Assembly: GCF_000219625.1 (NCBI RefSeq)
Contig: NC_018212.1
Coordinates: 2,188,501-2,252,500 of the forward strand
DNA: 64,000 bases
Direction of reading: 5' to 3'
DNA from: Zymoseptoria tritici IPO323
Taxonomy: Eukaryota > Ascomycota > Dothideomycetes > Mycosphaerellales > Mycosphaerellaceae
Program-made: the position numbers and the translations under genes
Part shown: positions 30,956 through 41,651 of the stretch, one piece after another
Layout: every line of letters begins with the position of its first letter
How positions within the stretch are numbered: the first letter of the stretch is position 1
Notes under the pieces: model-generated
What the model was told of the DNA's origin: nothing
The model's input: only the letters and a program-made list of their open reading frames with translations
Database searches by the model: none

Positions 30956-32262
30956 GCGTCAATTGCACCACCATCAAGCCCTGGCACACGCACCAGGACT
31001 TGAACCTGTTCAGGGAAACAGTGATCAAACTCCTTGGGGCCCGGATTCAGATCGTGCACCCTAGGACCCCATTCAAGCTCGAGCTTGACTGTGACAGGCA
31101 GCTTGAGATTCCCCGTGCTTCCATTGGACAGCCAATAATATGTGTCCCGGAAGCCTCTCCGTGTTGGGTTCCGCCGAAAGATATCCAGCATTTCCGGAAC
31201 CTCTTCGTGCTTCAAGGGCCATCCGGACCGGTGCAGCAGTTTCTGTCTGCAGTAGATACCAATTGCATCGTCCTCCGGAAGTCCGAATGCGACCAGCATT
31301 GCCAGAGCCTCTTTCCTAGGCTTGTCGTAGTATTCGTGGCAATCCAGACAAGCCTTGAGGTAGCTGTTCCGTTCTTTGACCTCATCTTCTCCTCGCCATG
31401 ATTCTTGGTCGTTGGGATCTTCGAGGTACGACACAATGTATCCCGAGGATTTGAAGGGAGTTGGACCACCCATTTTCTGGACAGCGACCTTGGTGCGATG
31501 TTCGCGAAGTTGCCCTACGCGATGTTCTGGCGCGATGCTGTACACAAAGTCGTTATCCTGCCACGGATTTCCAAACACCTGCCAAAGTGTACCATCTCTT
31601 GCCTTGCCGAGGGAGAATCCATCGGAGCTCGGCTCTGTAGTCTCTTCCGTCGCCGCGCGCAGTTCCAGAATGTAATTACGGGGGTATACATGAATCCGGA
31701 GCCATGTGTGATCGCCGGGTTCTGAAACTTCTTTGGTGTTCGATCGATCGTCCATATCAACGGTGTGTCCGCCTTGCGCAAATTCCATCCCAGTGGGCAG
31801 TTTTGGCTTCGAAATTATGGCGAACGTGGTAATCCGTCGGTCGGCGGAGTGCGCTTGAAGTCGCTCGGTATGCCAATTTGAATGATGGCGTGGACGGCTT
31901 TGATGACCAGGAGTGGTGGAAGATTTGGGAACAAGGCCGCCTGAGCGAAGAAAATATCCAAGTAGTGATCGCGATGAGTCAGGCATGATTCAGAATACTT
32001 CCCGGACGGACAACAGCGAGAAGGAGCATGAAGCTCCTCCAAGTTTGCTTCGATCATGGGGCTGTAAGAGAAACCCGAAGGCTCACCAGTCAAGACGCCT
32101 CTGATTTCGATGGACCGCCAGACCATCGCCGCTTCGATATCACTTTTGCTATGCCTGATCCTCGAGCAGACGCTCAGCCATTCGTTTCATCCTCCTCCTC
32201 CTAACCCGGACCGCTTCCTCCGCTCACCCATCATTCAAATCACTGCTATCCTCACTAGCAGC

Positions 32263-32484
32263 CTACCTCCCCTTCTCCTCCCCCTTCCTCGCCTCCTCCT
32301 CTCCCTCCCTCTGCTTCGCTCTCTTCTCTCTCTTGTCCCTCTCCCTGTCCTGCATCTGCTCCTTCGCCTCCCCCACATCCCTCCTACTCATCATATACAG
32401 AGCCCAAGCCGCATCGAGGACATACTGCTCTCGATTATCTCGGTTTCCGAATCGCTCATTGCCGAGGATGTCTCTTGAGGTCAT
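32263..32484 (-). CDS. small charged hypothetical protein
   Basis: 73 aa from ATG 32484 (MTSRDILGNERF); the longer open frame to 32754 is a CT/His-rich leader. The N-terminal half contains YVLDAAWALYMMSRRD, and the C-terminal half is an uninterrupted Lys/Glu/Arg helix that looks like a single alpha-helix or coiled coil. The strand's low-complexity AG composition makes chance open frames likely, so confidence is limited. Confidence 0.4.
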   Translation of the reverse strand: MTSRDILGNERFGNRDNREQYVLDAAWALYMMSRRDVGEAKEQMQDRERDKREKRAKQREGEEEARKGEEKGR

Positions 32485-32808
32485 GGTAGTGTGGTTGGTG
32501 GGTTGGTTGGTGCTGGGTTTGGTGGAGAGCGGCGGAGAGGATGAAAGGAGCAGAGGAGTTGGTGGGATTCTGCGGAGGAAGTTGATGAGGTTGCTTCGAT
32601 TTGATGGTGACAGGAGGGTGGTATGGCGGTGGATATATTGGTACGGTCGTTGTTGATGGGTTGGAGTGATGCAGTGCGAGGGAGTGGTGATGTTGAGGAT
32701 TGTGATGTTGTTGTTCGAGCTCAGGTCACGTCTGCAAACTTTTAGCGTGCACATATCACGATATCCTGGGATGGCCCGTTTTCCCGGAAGTTTTCCTCGT
32801 CGAGAAGA

Positions 32809-33087
32809 TCACAGGACATACACACGAAAGGAGGACAGGCAGTGATGTACGTTGTCAGCCATGGAAGCAACACGAGAGCATGGTAGAGTTTGAATGATTT
32901 GGTGATACGATATGTATGTTAACAAAGCAAAATGAGCATGCTGTTCGGCGAACTTCTTCATGAGAAGGCAAGCTGCTTCTGGAGTGACTTTGGCATGCTG
33001 AACGATGCTGGGATCTTGACCGCGATCGACCTCCTCGATTACCAAGTCACCCTCGCGAATGTAAAAAGCCAGACACCAGCAAGCCAG
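32809..33087 (-). CDS. possible exon of unidentified protein
   Basis: The frame reads LAFYIREGDLVIEEVDRGQD, then VTPEAACLLMKKFAEQHAHF, and runs to a stop at 32809 without an ATG at its 5' end. Protein-like codon pattern, but no partner exon is certain; it may belong with the rearranged sequence just upstream (33.4-34.1 kb). Confidence 0.3.
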   Translation of the reverse strand: MACWCLAFYIREGDLVIEEVDRGQDPSIVQHAKVTPEAACLLMKKFAEQHAHFALLTYISYHQIIQTLPCSRVASMADNVHHCLSSFRVYVL

Positions 33088-33411
33088 TAGAACACATCAA
33101 CGCGAGTGGGTGCTTGAAGCTGACGATGTAGAGCTGCTTCCATGAGGGACCACAGGTCCGCTCTTCATCAAGAATCCCCCGCCAACGTCAGAAGACCGTT
33201 CCATCATGCCCGAGAGCAACAAGTAGTAGTAGAGAAGAAGAAAGAGAGGAAAGACAGAACTGGGCCACACCCATCCTTCAACACGATAATCCAACAACAA
33301 ATGTCACGTGTCCTGAACGTAGGTGCGACTCTCCAAACAGCCCACGGGTATCTCATGTGTAGTGTGGTCTGTTGATCCAGTCGTTTCGATGCCGTGGGAG
33401 CTTGTGCGCGC

Positions 33412-34137
33412 CTAGGCATCGATCTTCTTCGTCTTCTTCTGCTCGACCTTGAGGAGGAGCGCAAGCTGGAGGTGGCGGGGCGTGATGCGCTTGACTTTGA
33501 AGTCCTTGGCGGCATTGCCAGCGAGCGATGGGTAACCTCCTCTTGAGACGGTGGTGCGATGGTGGCCTTGATGAGGGTGTCGAGCTTCTCGTCGCCGCGT
33601 AGGAGGAGAACTGGCGGAGCTTGTCACGCCTGAGAGTGAGGTGTCAGCAATGTGCAGGTGAGCTGTAAGGCATGTGTGGGAAGTGATACTCACGTTGGGG
33701 AGCCGGGGGTGGGCTTGAAGCCGAGGGAGTGCGGAACTGCGACACGACGAGCGTACTCCTTGGAAGTCCTGGAGCCCGATGTGGAGGTCTTGGTGGGGGA
33801 TGTCATGTTGGTTGAGAGGCCAGGCATGATGTGGATGTGTTGAAGTGTGATGTGTGTTCGGAACGACAGTTGGAGTACATCTTCGCCGTGAGGTACCAGC
33901 CCTGGTGCGATGTTAGCAGACAATGAGGAAGCGGCGAGGTCAAGTTAAATACCTTGATCACAAGGGGAACTGAGTCGTTGAGATCAGCCAGCGCCTTGCG
34001 AGCACTGCTGATGCAGGTGTACTCTGCACGGAACTCCATTGGCGTCGTAGTACCAGGTGGAGCGACCGGTCGAGCTGACGAAGGGTGCTGGAGTGGCAGC
34101 AGCGGTTCAGGAAGCGCTTGACACGGCCGCAAGGGAA
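33412..34137 (-). pseudogene. scrambled histone H2A.Z-derived sequence
   Basis: Pieces of fungal H2A.Z are recognisable but out of order. FPCGRVKRFL follows a good acceptor (TTTACAG) at 34137. RGDEKLDTLIKATIA lies at 33555-33599. AGNAAKDFKVKRITPRHLQLA at about 33460-33525 is fused directly to the C-terminal LLLKVEQKKTKKIDA ending at 33412. In a normal H2A.Z the AGNA...LQLA block precedes RGDE...TIA; here it follows, in another frame, and the docking region between is missing. Between the blocks are unrelated stretches with well-formed introns (donor GTATTT with TGCTAAC branch near 33950; GTGAGT with TGCTGAC near 33680). I infer tandem duplication plus deletions; it cannot encode a normal histone. 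Confidence 0.65.
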
Positions 34138-34733
34138 CTGTAAAGATATACTGGTCAGCTATCAAGTCCAATGATATCGATGAGAACAAGTCTCGTCCAA
34201 CTCACCTCGCCGCCGACGACACAACGCAAAATAGGGTGAGTGATGACATTGCTGCCACCACCCACCCCCGGGATCCCACACTCGCCACTGTCGGGTGGTG
34301 TTGATCATTGTTGTTTGGAAGAGAAAGAAACAACGATGATATAGTGTGACGATGTTGGTGTGTGATCAAAGGAAGAAGAAGAAGAATCAGAAGCTGGACG
34401 GAAGTGAAGCATGTGAAACGCCAAGCGGCGAAAAAGGGTGTGATCAGATGTGTCGATGGGATGGATTGTTCGCAACGGAGGCGTTGGAACTTCACTCTTT
34501 GGGTGTTGACCAACGCACGAACAACAGCGACCGCGAGAGATCGATCATCACAACTTCTTGCTGCAGCACTCTCTTCTCCTGAACCGACGACGATACCAAC
34601 ATCAGCTCCGCCAGTACGACAACACCGCACCGCCGCAAGGAAGCTCTCCGCCCGTTTCTCCTCCGCCCTCTCCGCCTCCGACTCATCAACACCGCCGACC
34701 ACCACCACCACCAGCCCACCACCCGTCCTCACA
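34138..34733. other. intergenic, with candidate intron of the H2A.Z-like sequence
   Basis: A clean minus-strand intron pattern (GTGAGT ... GCTGAC ... TTTACAG) directly precedes the H2A.Z-like block at 34137. The remainder is promoter-like sequence for the + gene. Confidence 0.4.
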
Positions 34734-35447
34734 ATGGCGAGCTCTTCTTCCTCTCCCTCTCCTCTCCTCCGCCTCCCAACCGCTCTCCGTCGCCGCATCC
34801 TCCGCCTCGCCAACCCCGTCCCAACCAACCCTCTCCGGCTGCAAATCAGCCGCGAAGCAGAGACCGAGTCCTCTCCTCCCGGACCCTGGCGCTTCCTCCT
34901 CCTCTCCGACCGACTGAATCGTCCAGCTCTCCATCAATGGTTCAAGTTGAAGCTCTCCTGCCGAGTGATTTCTGAGGATATGAAGGAGATCATGGAGGAG
35001 AACGGCGTCCTCCGGGTGGAATTTCGAGACGAGACGGCTCACATGCCGGTGAAAGCAAAGGTGGTGGAGGGAGGAGTTCTGCGTGGCTTCCGCCGAGTCG
35101 TCGTCGACTTTGGCAACGAGGAGAAAGGCAGATGGGTGGAGATGAGAGCTCTGCTGGAGATGGAGAAGGGTGTGATTCGGCGGGTCTCTGTGGTCGTCGA
35201 CAGAGTCCCTGCCAATATTGGCTTTGTTCACCATGGGAAAGTGGCGAGGGAGGCGGAAGTGTTGAAGCGGTTTGTGGGGAGGACGCTGTGGGAGAAATTT
35301 GGGGGGTGTTGGTGGGAGGAGAGGTTGTTGGTGGGGTTGTTGGAGTGGGTGGATGCAGTGAGGGAGGGGTTTGCGGTGTTTGGGACTGGGGAGGCGTGGA
35401 TTTCGGGGGAGGGGGAGGACTACATGGATGATGCTTTTGTGAAGTAG
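34734..35447 (+). CDS. hypothetical protein with F-box-like opening
   Basis: 237 aa from ATG 34734 (acaATGgcg). A Ser/Pro start leads into LLRLPTALRRRILRLANPVP, an F-box/2EXR-like helix, then a mostly beta/alpha soluble body (VLRGFRRVVVDFGNEEKGRW; IRRVSVVVDRVP) and an acidic end (EGEDYMDD). It lacks the HFRW and GGW...DVR.L blocks of the large family, so it is a separate gene. GC-rich 5' half and AG-rich 3' half; no intron is needed. Confidence 0.6.
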   Translation: MASSSSSPSPLLRLPTALRRRILRLANPVPTNPLRLQISREAETESSPPGPWRFLLLSDRLNRPALHQWFKLKLSCRVISEDMKEIMEENGVLRVEFRDETAHMPVKAKVVEGGVLRGFRRVVVDFGNEEKGRWVEMRALLEMEKGVIRRVSVVVDRVPANIGFVHHGKVAREAEVLKRFVGRTLWEKFGGCWWEERLLVGLLEWVDAVREGFAVFGTGEAWISGEGEDYMDDAFVK

Positions 35448-36051
35448 GAGGGAGAAGAGTGTGTGCTTCAGCAGCGACAGAGTGGACTGAGGCTTTCGTC
35501 GCTTGTATCGGTCGCTCAACCGGCTGTTGTTTATGGAGCGAAATGAACACCGTTCGACACTCCAAAACCTTTACATTTTCAAAGCAGGTTGCTCCACGAT
35601 CATTCCCGGTCCTCGCGCTCTTGCTCGGGGACTATCAGTCTTCTTATCGGCGACAGAGGATACTCCCGCTAGCGTTGTCCACGTGAAGTCCAATGAACGG
35701 CTTAAGCTGTCGAGTATCGCGGAGGGCATACGCCGTTGAAGGCCGAAGGAGCAAGGGGGGGCGTTAAACGGAGAAAGCAGCAAGACATTTCAAGCAAATT
35801 GGGTGAAAGCGAAGCAGAAAGATATGGCGGAGTCACGGTAGTATTCATTATTGTACGAACGATCTTGGATACCGATCATTCTGCTCTCTGGACAGCGCAC
35901 TCACCGACGGACGCGTTCGATCTCGACTTCGATCCTGTGCACTGCCGCCGGCGAGTATTCGTTGCCGCTCGCAGCAAGCTCCTTTGCGAAAGTGCTCCGC
36001 TTCATGCCCAACCATGCACTTTATGTTGTTGAACCTGAAGGCTTAGTGCCC
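35448..36051. other. intergenic
   Basis: Convergent gap; no supported gene. Confidence 0.45.
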
Positions 36052-36953
36052 TCAGTCCTCATCCATTCCCTCCTCATCTTCTCCGCCCTCGCCTTCTCCA
36101 TCCCCGTCTCCCTCCTCGTCGTCGCCCTCTTGACTGGCTTCAGAACTTACCGGGTCAGGGATCTCAGCAAGCGCACGCTCGGCGAGACCGTTCGCGATCG
36201 CCTCCCGGATCCTCTCCTCCGCCGTGCCGTACTTGGCGTCACCACCCTGCTCCTCGTACATTTCCTGACCTCCTTCGATGTTATACATGAGGAGGTTGCC
36301 GTACTCCTCGAAGGTGGGGTCAGGCCTGGGCTTGGGCACCGGCACGTTCACTTTCAACTTGACAAGCATTGACTTCTTCGCCACTTGGCCATTGTCCTGT
36401 TCCACCTCCTCTTCCGCCACATCCTTCGACTCCGCCGTCCTCATTGAAGCCGCTGTCTTTGCTGTGCCTCGTTTGGTGGGCGCATTTCTGTTGGAGTTGA
36501 CGGCGTTGTCGGCGGTAGCAGGTTTGGAAGGTGAAGAGGCCGACCTGGTCAATCGCGTAGACTTTGTGGGAGGCGCGCCGGTCTTCGTGGGAGGAATTGC
36601 AGGTGGGCGCATCTCGCCGGCCATGCGAGAATTCGCCATTGGTTGCCGTGGGGTGACGGTGATGGTGTCCTCGTCCTCGCCGACTGGCGCATCCTCCATC
36701 TCCAGCTCTTCGCCGGCAGGCGCACCTCCACCTCTCCTGCCCTTGCCTTTGCTCCTCGTTGTGCGGCTGGAGTTCTTCTCTGCTTCGGCAGGTTGTGACG
36801 ACGATTTGTTCGTCTTTGAGACGGCACTGTTGCTGTTAGCTATGTTGGTATGCAACGTGAGGAATGAGGCACTTACGCGGGAAGGTCTTCGGACTTCTTG
36901 CCTGCGTTGCGCTGAGAGCGGCGAGGAGCGGAGGTGTTGTCGGTGTTGTTCAT
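36052..36953 (-). CDS. disordered acidic/basic nuclear-type protein, one intron
   Basis: Exon 1 runs 36953-36877 (ATG, MNNTDNTSAPRRSQRNAGKK). A 50-nt intron at 36876-36827 (GTAAGT ... GCTAAC ... CAACAG) joins in frame to exon 2 at 36826-36052, giving 283 aa. The protein is almost wholly disordered: Arg/Lys-Ser patches, GKGRRGGGAP, repeated Pro-Thr-Lys, then one more ordered segment (SMLVKLKVNVPVPKPRPDPT ... YGNLLMYNIEGG) and a run of D/E/G at the C-terminus. Composition suggests a nuclear or chromatin role (inference). No catalytic domain. Confidence 0.7.
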
Positions 36954-37271
36954 TTTGACTGGACGTGGTGTTGTGAAGGGGAGTTGTTGGTGTAGGTGTG
37001 GTGTATGGTGCTGCGAGTGGTGTTGGAGTTGGTGTTGAGAGTGGTGTGTGTATAGAATCGTGTAAAAGTGGTGTTGATGTTCAATGTTTATAGTAGGAGT
37101 GGGTGTTGCGGGATCAAAGCCTGGAAGTTGGTGAATTGCGGAGTGACTTCGGCTTGTGAGTTCCTCGTTGATCGGCAGGCTTCAGGTTTCGCTCAGGAGT
37201 AGTTCACGACTTTGGTCATCCTCTTCAGTCTCCGTTCGGCGCTCTCGAGGTTGACAACACCGCAGCAAGAC
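36954..37271. other. divergent promoter region
   Basis: Separates a minus gene start (36953) from a plus gene start (37272); rich in TGGTGTTG repeats, no coding sequence. Confidence 0.45.
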
Positions 37272-38033
37272 ATGATCAACCAACAAGACATGCCGGCCGC
37301 GACGCCTCCAAGCTCGCCAGTCTCAACGCCGCTAGATGCGCCAATGCTCGACATATGGATCGAGCTACCAGAAGAGATCAGTCGCATGATCCTCCTCGCG
37401 TCAACTCCGACACGCCTCAAGGTCCACCTCTTCCACGACGACGTTGGCGAATGCGTCATGACCGCCGATGGTCTGGCCGCCGATGATCTAGCCGCCAATG
37501 ACAGCGATTGGAAACATCTCAAGAACATGCTGTACATCGACAGCGACTCGCGCAGGGCAGCCCTCGAGGTACTTCGAGAGCACGGCGTGCTTGCACACGG
37601 CCACGGGATCCTCGGGATCGGGGCTTTGACCGCCTCCAGCCGCATCTCAAGGGCGTTGTTCGACCACTTTGGTTCGATCGTTGCTGTCGCTCCTGCAGCT
37701 TACTGGAAGCTCAAACACGGTATTTCAAACAACCGAATACATTTCCTGGCGGATCAAAACATTCGTCAGATCAAGACCGTGGCCCGTATGCCGGGACCAG
37801 GGCAAGCCAGACAATTCTCTCACATCCAAATCACATCAGTTGCTCCCATGACAGGTCGGTTCAATCCCTCCTTGGTGGCCGTTCAGATGCATAATTGGCT
37901 GTGCGAGGTGTCTATGGATTGTTGGGCCTTCGTTGGAGATCAACTCATACCGAATGGGCAACGAGCTCATTTGGCGATCGGACAGCTGGAGATGATGGAG
38001 ATGCCCGGCAGGCTTCGTTGGGTGCAAATTTGA
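37272..38033 (+). CDS. F-box-like-start family protein, copy 9 (subgroup C)
   Basis: 253 aa from ATG 37272 (MINQQDMPAA); the frame upstream to 37212 starts at TTG. It carries the subgroup C signature VSTPLDAPMLDIWIELPEEISRMILL, then DWKHLKNMLYID.DSRRAALEVLREHGV and ALFDHFGSI. The later blocks are weakened: ARMPGPGQARQFSHIQI replaces V.FP.PG..R..RIEI, and the C-terminal ADDMR.LLRW block is replaced by MEMPGRLRWVQI. It is the most diverged subgroup C copy. Confidence 0.7.
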   Translation: MINQQDMPAATPPSSPVSTPLDAPMLDIWIELPEEISRMILLASTPTRLKVHLFHDDVGECVMTADGLAADDLAANDSDWKHLKNMLYIDSDSRRAALEVLREHGVLAHGHGILGIGALTASSRISRALFDHFGSIVAVAPAAYWKLKHGISNNRIHFLADQNIRQIKTVARMPGPGQARQFSHIQITSVAPMTGRFNPSLVAVQMHNWLCEVSMDCWAFVGDQLIPNGQRAHLAIGQLEMMEMPGRLRWVQI

Positions 38034-38846
38034 GCAGGATTTGCGAGTGGCAAGACCAAGTGGCTGGACTGTATCGATGGACTGCTGGACGAGAGGAGCA
38101 ATTTCGAGATGGCGTATGGAAGTCGGATGTCGCGCAAGGGATCCGGTATGGCATGCGTGACTGGCAAGTTGGAGGTAAGTCCAATTGGCTGTGGCATGTC
38201 GCTGATCAGCGCGATGGAAGGATTTTACGGAAGAAGATCAGATCAGACTGATTGCTGAGCACAAAGAGCCTGTCTGCAGCAGGCCCTGGAGAATTCCAAT
38301 AGGGTCACAAACATGCCGATTTCATTGTTGTATCGCCGCATTCAAGTCTGGCTTGCTGCTTCAAAGCAGAAACATTAAGAGACAAAGATTTGAGGTCATC
38401 ACGGAGCAATACAAGTGCCTTCTGCCTGTTGCTAGAGCATTTCGCAAACTACTGTCCGGGTCCTCAAGCACCTTGTGATTCTCAATTCCAATGTACTTCA
38501 ATGCTGTGAGGGTAGTTGTACTGATCGATGAGGTCTCCGCGGTCTGAGCGTCGGGTCTCTTGAACAGGTTGGCTAACGCCATTCTCTCTGCTCCCTGCAC
38601 ACATCCTCAATGTACCAGTCTATGCTTCCTATTAACATACCTTATCCAATGTACCATGCTTTGACCGTTCTCTCGCAACATGCGTGTCCTTCCGGTCTGC
38701 AGTCTTTTCACGATCTGTCCGCGTATCGACGTTCCGTCCCGTGGCTAGCGCTTCTTGACTTTGATCTTCATCCTCATCTCAACGCGGAGCTCATACACTG
38801 TGTCCTAACAGTCAATCCCGCGCACTCAAGAATCCTTCGCGACAAC
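38034..38846. other. intergenic
   Basis: Frames here overlap without family blocks. ATG 38610 opens the next gene's frame, but the family match begins near 38847. Confidence 0.4.
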
Positions 38847-39581
38847 ATGGTAGCCGCACAGTCAATCTTCTTACAGCAGACCCTCCCGAAAATGACCTCT
38901 ACGCCGTTGAATGCGCCCATGACCGACATCTGGACGACACTCCCGCCGGAGGTCGAAAGCATGATCATCACGGAAGCCGCACTTGTTCCACTACAGGCAC
39001 ACTTTTATCTACGACACGGCCAGCGATGCGTCCAGGCGGTAGACTCTCAGCAATGGAACGCATTCAAAACAGCTCTCAGCATCTCCAAGAGTACGCGCAA
39101 GGCAGCGCTAAAAGCAGTTCACGAAAGCGGATCGGTTGAAGACGTCGTCATCGCCAGGAGCGATCATACTCCATACCGCCGCCAGCCATCGAACGCCCTC
39201 CTGTCTCACTTCACACTACTGTGTCGCTCAATGCCGTTCCGTCTGGAGTACATCGATCGAGCTTCACGGAGCTTCTTTTTCCCCACGACACTGGACCAGA
39301 GGTATCCCGACGCAAATATCAGACTGTATATTCCATTCCCGCATGCAGGATCAGCTCAACGACTGGTACGCGTCGACATCGAGTCCCACAACGATGTCCT
39401 CCGGCACCTCCAGGACCAAGAAATGCAGAGGAGGGTGGCGCATTGGGCTAAGCGTGCATCATACGGATCTTGGGCGTTTTGTGTGCTTCAGCCCGGCGGC
39501 GGACCGAAAAGGGATCCGTCTGTGTCGTTTCCAGGTGAGATAGCTGAGCTGCGATCGATGTTCCGGTGGGTCAAGAAGTAA
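38847..39581 (+). CDS. F-box-like-start family protein, copy 10 (subgroup C)
   Basis: 244 aa from ATG 38847 (gacaacATGgtagcc). An in-frame ATG at 38610 would add 79 unconserved residues; the shorter start is preferred because 40051 begins in the same GACAACATGG context. The blocks are TSTPLNAPMTDIWTTLPPEVESMIITEAALVPL, WNAFKTALSIS.STRKAALKAVHESGSVEDV, NALLSHFTLL, RLYIPFPHAGSAQRLVRVDI and IAELRSMFRWVKK. Tandem with 40051 and 41652. Function unknown. Confidence 0.75.
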   Translation: MVAAQSIFLQQTLPKMTSTPLNAPMTDIWTTLPPEVESMIITEAALVPLQAHFYLRHGQRCVQAVDSQQWNAFKTALSISKSTRKAALKAVHESGSVEDVVIARSDHTPYRRQPSNALLSHFTLLCRSMPFRLEYIDRASRSFFFPTTLDQRYPDANIRLYIPFPHAGSAQRLVRVDIESHNDVLRHLQDQEMQRRVAHWAKRASYGSWAFCVLQPGGGPKRDPSVSFPGEIAELRSMFRWVKK

Positions 39582-40050
39582 TGGGCGGTGCGATGTGCGT
39601 GTCAATCTTTCTAGCACAACGGGACGGCCACTTTGAGTCGGCGAATCGCGAAACTCTCAAACGGGGAGCTGATGCTCATGCGAGCAAAGCAGCGAGACTG
39701 GGGGCTTGCCTGATCATTTTGCTCACCAACAGGAAGAGCGATTAACGACGTCGCAGCACGCAGATGACTCGTAGCGACGTGGAGCCCTCTATGAGGGCAA
39801 GCATGCTACCGGTGCAGGTGTATCTCTAGCACCTTCAGTTTCTGAGTTCAGTCAATGCAAGCATCTGATACTCTCACGGCGAGCAAGACATGTCCGAGTA
39901 ACGAGCAACCTCTGGCTTCACCCAAATTGCCGTCCCGTCCCGTCGCTTGCAATTTTTGACATCGACGTCCGCGCTGATCTTTCAAATTACGATTTACACA
40001 CCGCGCTCTAATCAACGTCCACGATCGCGCGCAAGGTGTTTCTCGACAAC
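39582..40050. other. intergenic
   Basis: Promoter region of the next gene; no coding sequence. Confidence 0.45.
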
Positions 40051-40779
40051 ATGGACACCACAAAATCAAGCGCCGCCCAGCGGAGACATCTAACACGAAC
40101 CTCCACACCGCTCGACGCGCCCATGATCGACAGCTGGTGCGACTTGCCACGAGAAATGATGGAGATCATCATCCTCGAAGCCACGACTGAAGCCGCAATG
40201 GCTCCATTGCGAGTCACCATGACCGCCTACCAACCAGGACAGCCGCGGTGTATACGAGCGGTCGACCAGAAAAAGTGGTTCGCTTTCGTGGACGCTATTC
40301 GCGTCACCAAATCGTCGCGCAGAATGCTGCTGCGAAACGTGCACGCTGACGGGTCACTCGAATTAGTGAGCCTCACTGGTTACCGACCAAAGCGACTTTA
40401 TCATCCAAGCCCAGCCCTCCTCGCTCATTTCGGATTGATCTGGAGATCGATGGGATTCCGGACGCCCAGCATCGACAATCTTGACGCTGGCTCGCCCATT
40501 GACGAGGCATGCGTTGGAGCACAGGTCAAGTTTTTCGTTCCACTTCCACGTCCTGGACAACCTCAGTCTGTAGTACGCATCGAGATCGTGTCCAGCATCA
40601 ACCCGATTCCGGTACTTACTAACAGCGAAGTGAGGAGGAAAGTGGCTGGCTGGCTGCGGTTTGCGTCGTGGGGACCATGGGCTTTCGGTATTCAGAGAGA
40701 TCCCCCGCTGGCCGCGCCTTTACCGGTTCCTGCTACGGTGAACGGAATGCGGGCGCTGCTTCGCTGGGTGGAGAAGTAG
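40051..40779 (+). CDS. F-box-like-start family protein, copy 11 (subgroup C)
   Basis: 242 aa from ATG 40051 (MDTTKSS). The blocks are TSTPLDAPMIDSWCDLPREMMEIIILEATT, WFAFVDAIRVT.SSRRMLLRNVHADGSLELV, ALLAHFGLIW, KFFVPLPRPGQPQSVVRIEIVSSINPIP, WGPWAF and VNGMRALLRWVEK. It matches 9152-9877 and 41652-42380 most closely through the RIEI.SS.NPI block. Function unknown. Confidence 0.75.
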   Translation: MDTTKSSAAQRRHLTRTSTPLDAPMIDSWCDLPREMMEIIILEATTEAAMAPLRVTMTAYQPGQPRCIRAVDQKKWFAFVDAIRVTKSSRRMLLRNVHADGSLELVSLTGYRPKRLYHPSPALLAHFGLIWRSMGFRTPSIDNLDAGSPIDEACVGAQVKFFVPLPRPGQPQSVVRIEIVSSINPIPVLTNSEVRRKVAGWLRFASWGPWAFGIQRDPPLAAPLPVPATVNGMRALLRWVEK

Positions 40780-41651
40780 AGAAGTGGGCAATGTTCGGGC
40801 TGATGTTGATGGCACGAATGCACGCACGCTTTGTGCTGCAGCGTTGATCGACATGTGGACCAAGGAGTGAACATCCCGGGAAGGAATAGAGCGAATGCTA
40901 ATGGCTTCCTGTACAATCTGCTCAGCAACAGGGAGAGTAAGGGACGATGTCACATAACAGAGGACACAAGGCGTACGGAGCACAAGGCGAGCTTCAGCAA
41001 GCGAGTACGAGTCAGACTGAGTGCGGAGAACAACCGCAGTGCTTTCGAAACGCCCGCAGTCGTTCGCGGCTTGCTGTCACGAGCACAGGGAATAAATGGT
41101 TGTTGGACCGAGGTAGAAGACAGGAACAGTGCGATGAATGGTACGATTCTGTCCTATACAGCGATCTTGTTCATCGCACCTGAATGGGAGCCAGACTGTT
41201 CATCTGCATGTATGAATAGAGCTCCTCAGCGAGTGAACTTTGCCACGTCGCCATCGAGGCTGCGTCATTGTAGACACACGGAAGTCCAGCCAGGATAGTA
41301 AGGCCGGTAAATTCTTCCATGTTGCTGCCCCATCAGCTCCGCGTTTTTTGCATTTTTTTGCTACTTGTTCGTCCTTTACCAGACCGAGCACAGTCTTGCT
41401 CCGTTCTGTCGCCCGCAGAATCATAATTTGTGCATGAGAGCTGTGTACAGTCCTGAACTGCCCACCACAATGCGTTATCGCGACGTGTTGTAGACTGCGA
41501 GCGCTTGTCGGATCTCGGCCCGCCCGCAACACCCGTGTCCGGAGCTTGTAAATCACCCTTCTTGTCCTCGACCTCTCCCAACGACTCCCCATTCCACAGC
41601 GTCCGCAATTTGCCGTCCTGTAGTATCTTTGCTCGCACGTATATCAACAAG
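40780..41651. other. intergenic
   Basis: No supported gene; the frame open upstream of 41652 begins at TTG. Confidence 0.45.

Larger units (their letters stand above)
30109..32126 (-). pseudogene. unidentified gene broken by a MITE, a 10-bp duplication and an upstream frameshift
   Basis: From ATG 32126 the frame reads MIEANLEELHAPSRCC ... LPPLLVIKAVHAIIQ. It changes frame near 31830 and continues through WLRIHVYPRNYILELRA, FNPWQ-like and TFWL-like segments to VPGLDGGAIDA at 30964. There a 351-bp MITE interrupts it; beyond the MITE the same frame resumes as IDIGCIFEEEDNEYSDGDDW. A 10-bp tandem duplication at 30461-30480 shifts frame again, after which RIGDARFDQPSYTKEIDCWQ runs to a stop at 30109. 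Subtracting the MITE with one 8-bp TSD and one 10-bp unit restores a continuous frame. The product would be a soluble protein of over 500 aa, family not recognised. Confidence 0.65.

Noticed and set aside
36278..36958. 226-codon + frame antisense to the 36052-36953 gene
   Set aside because: The minus strand has a clean in-frame intron and start; the + frame is its shadow.
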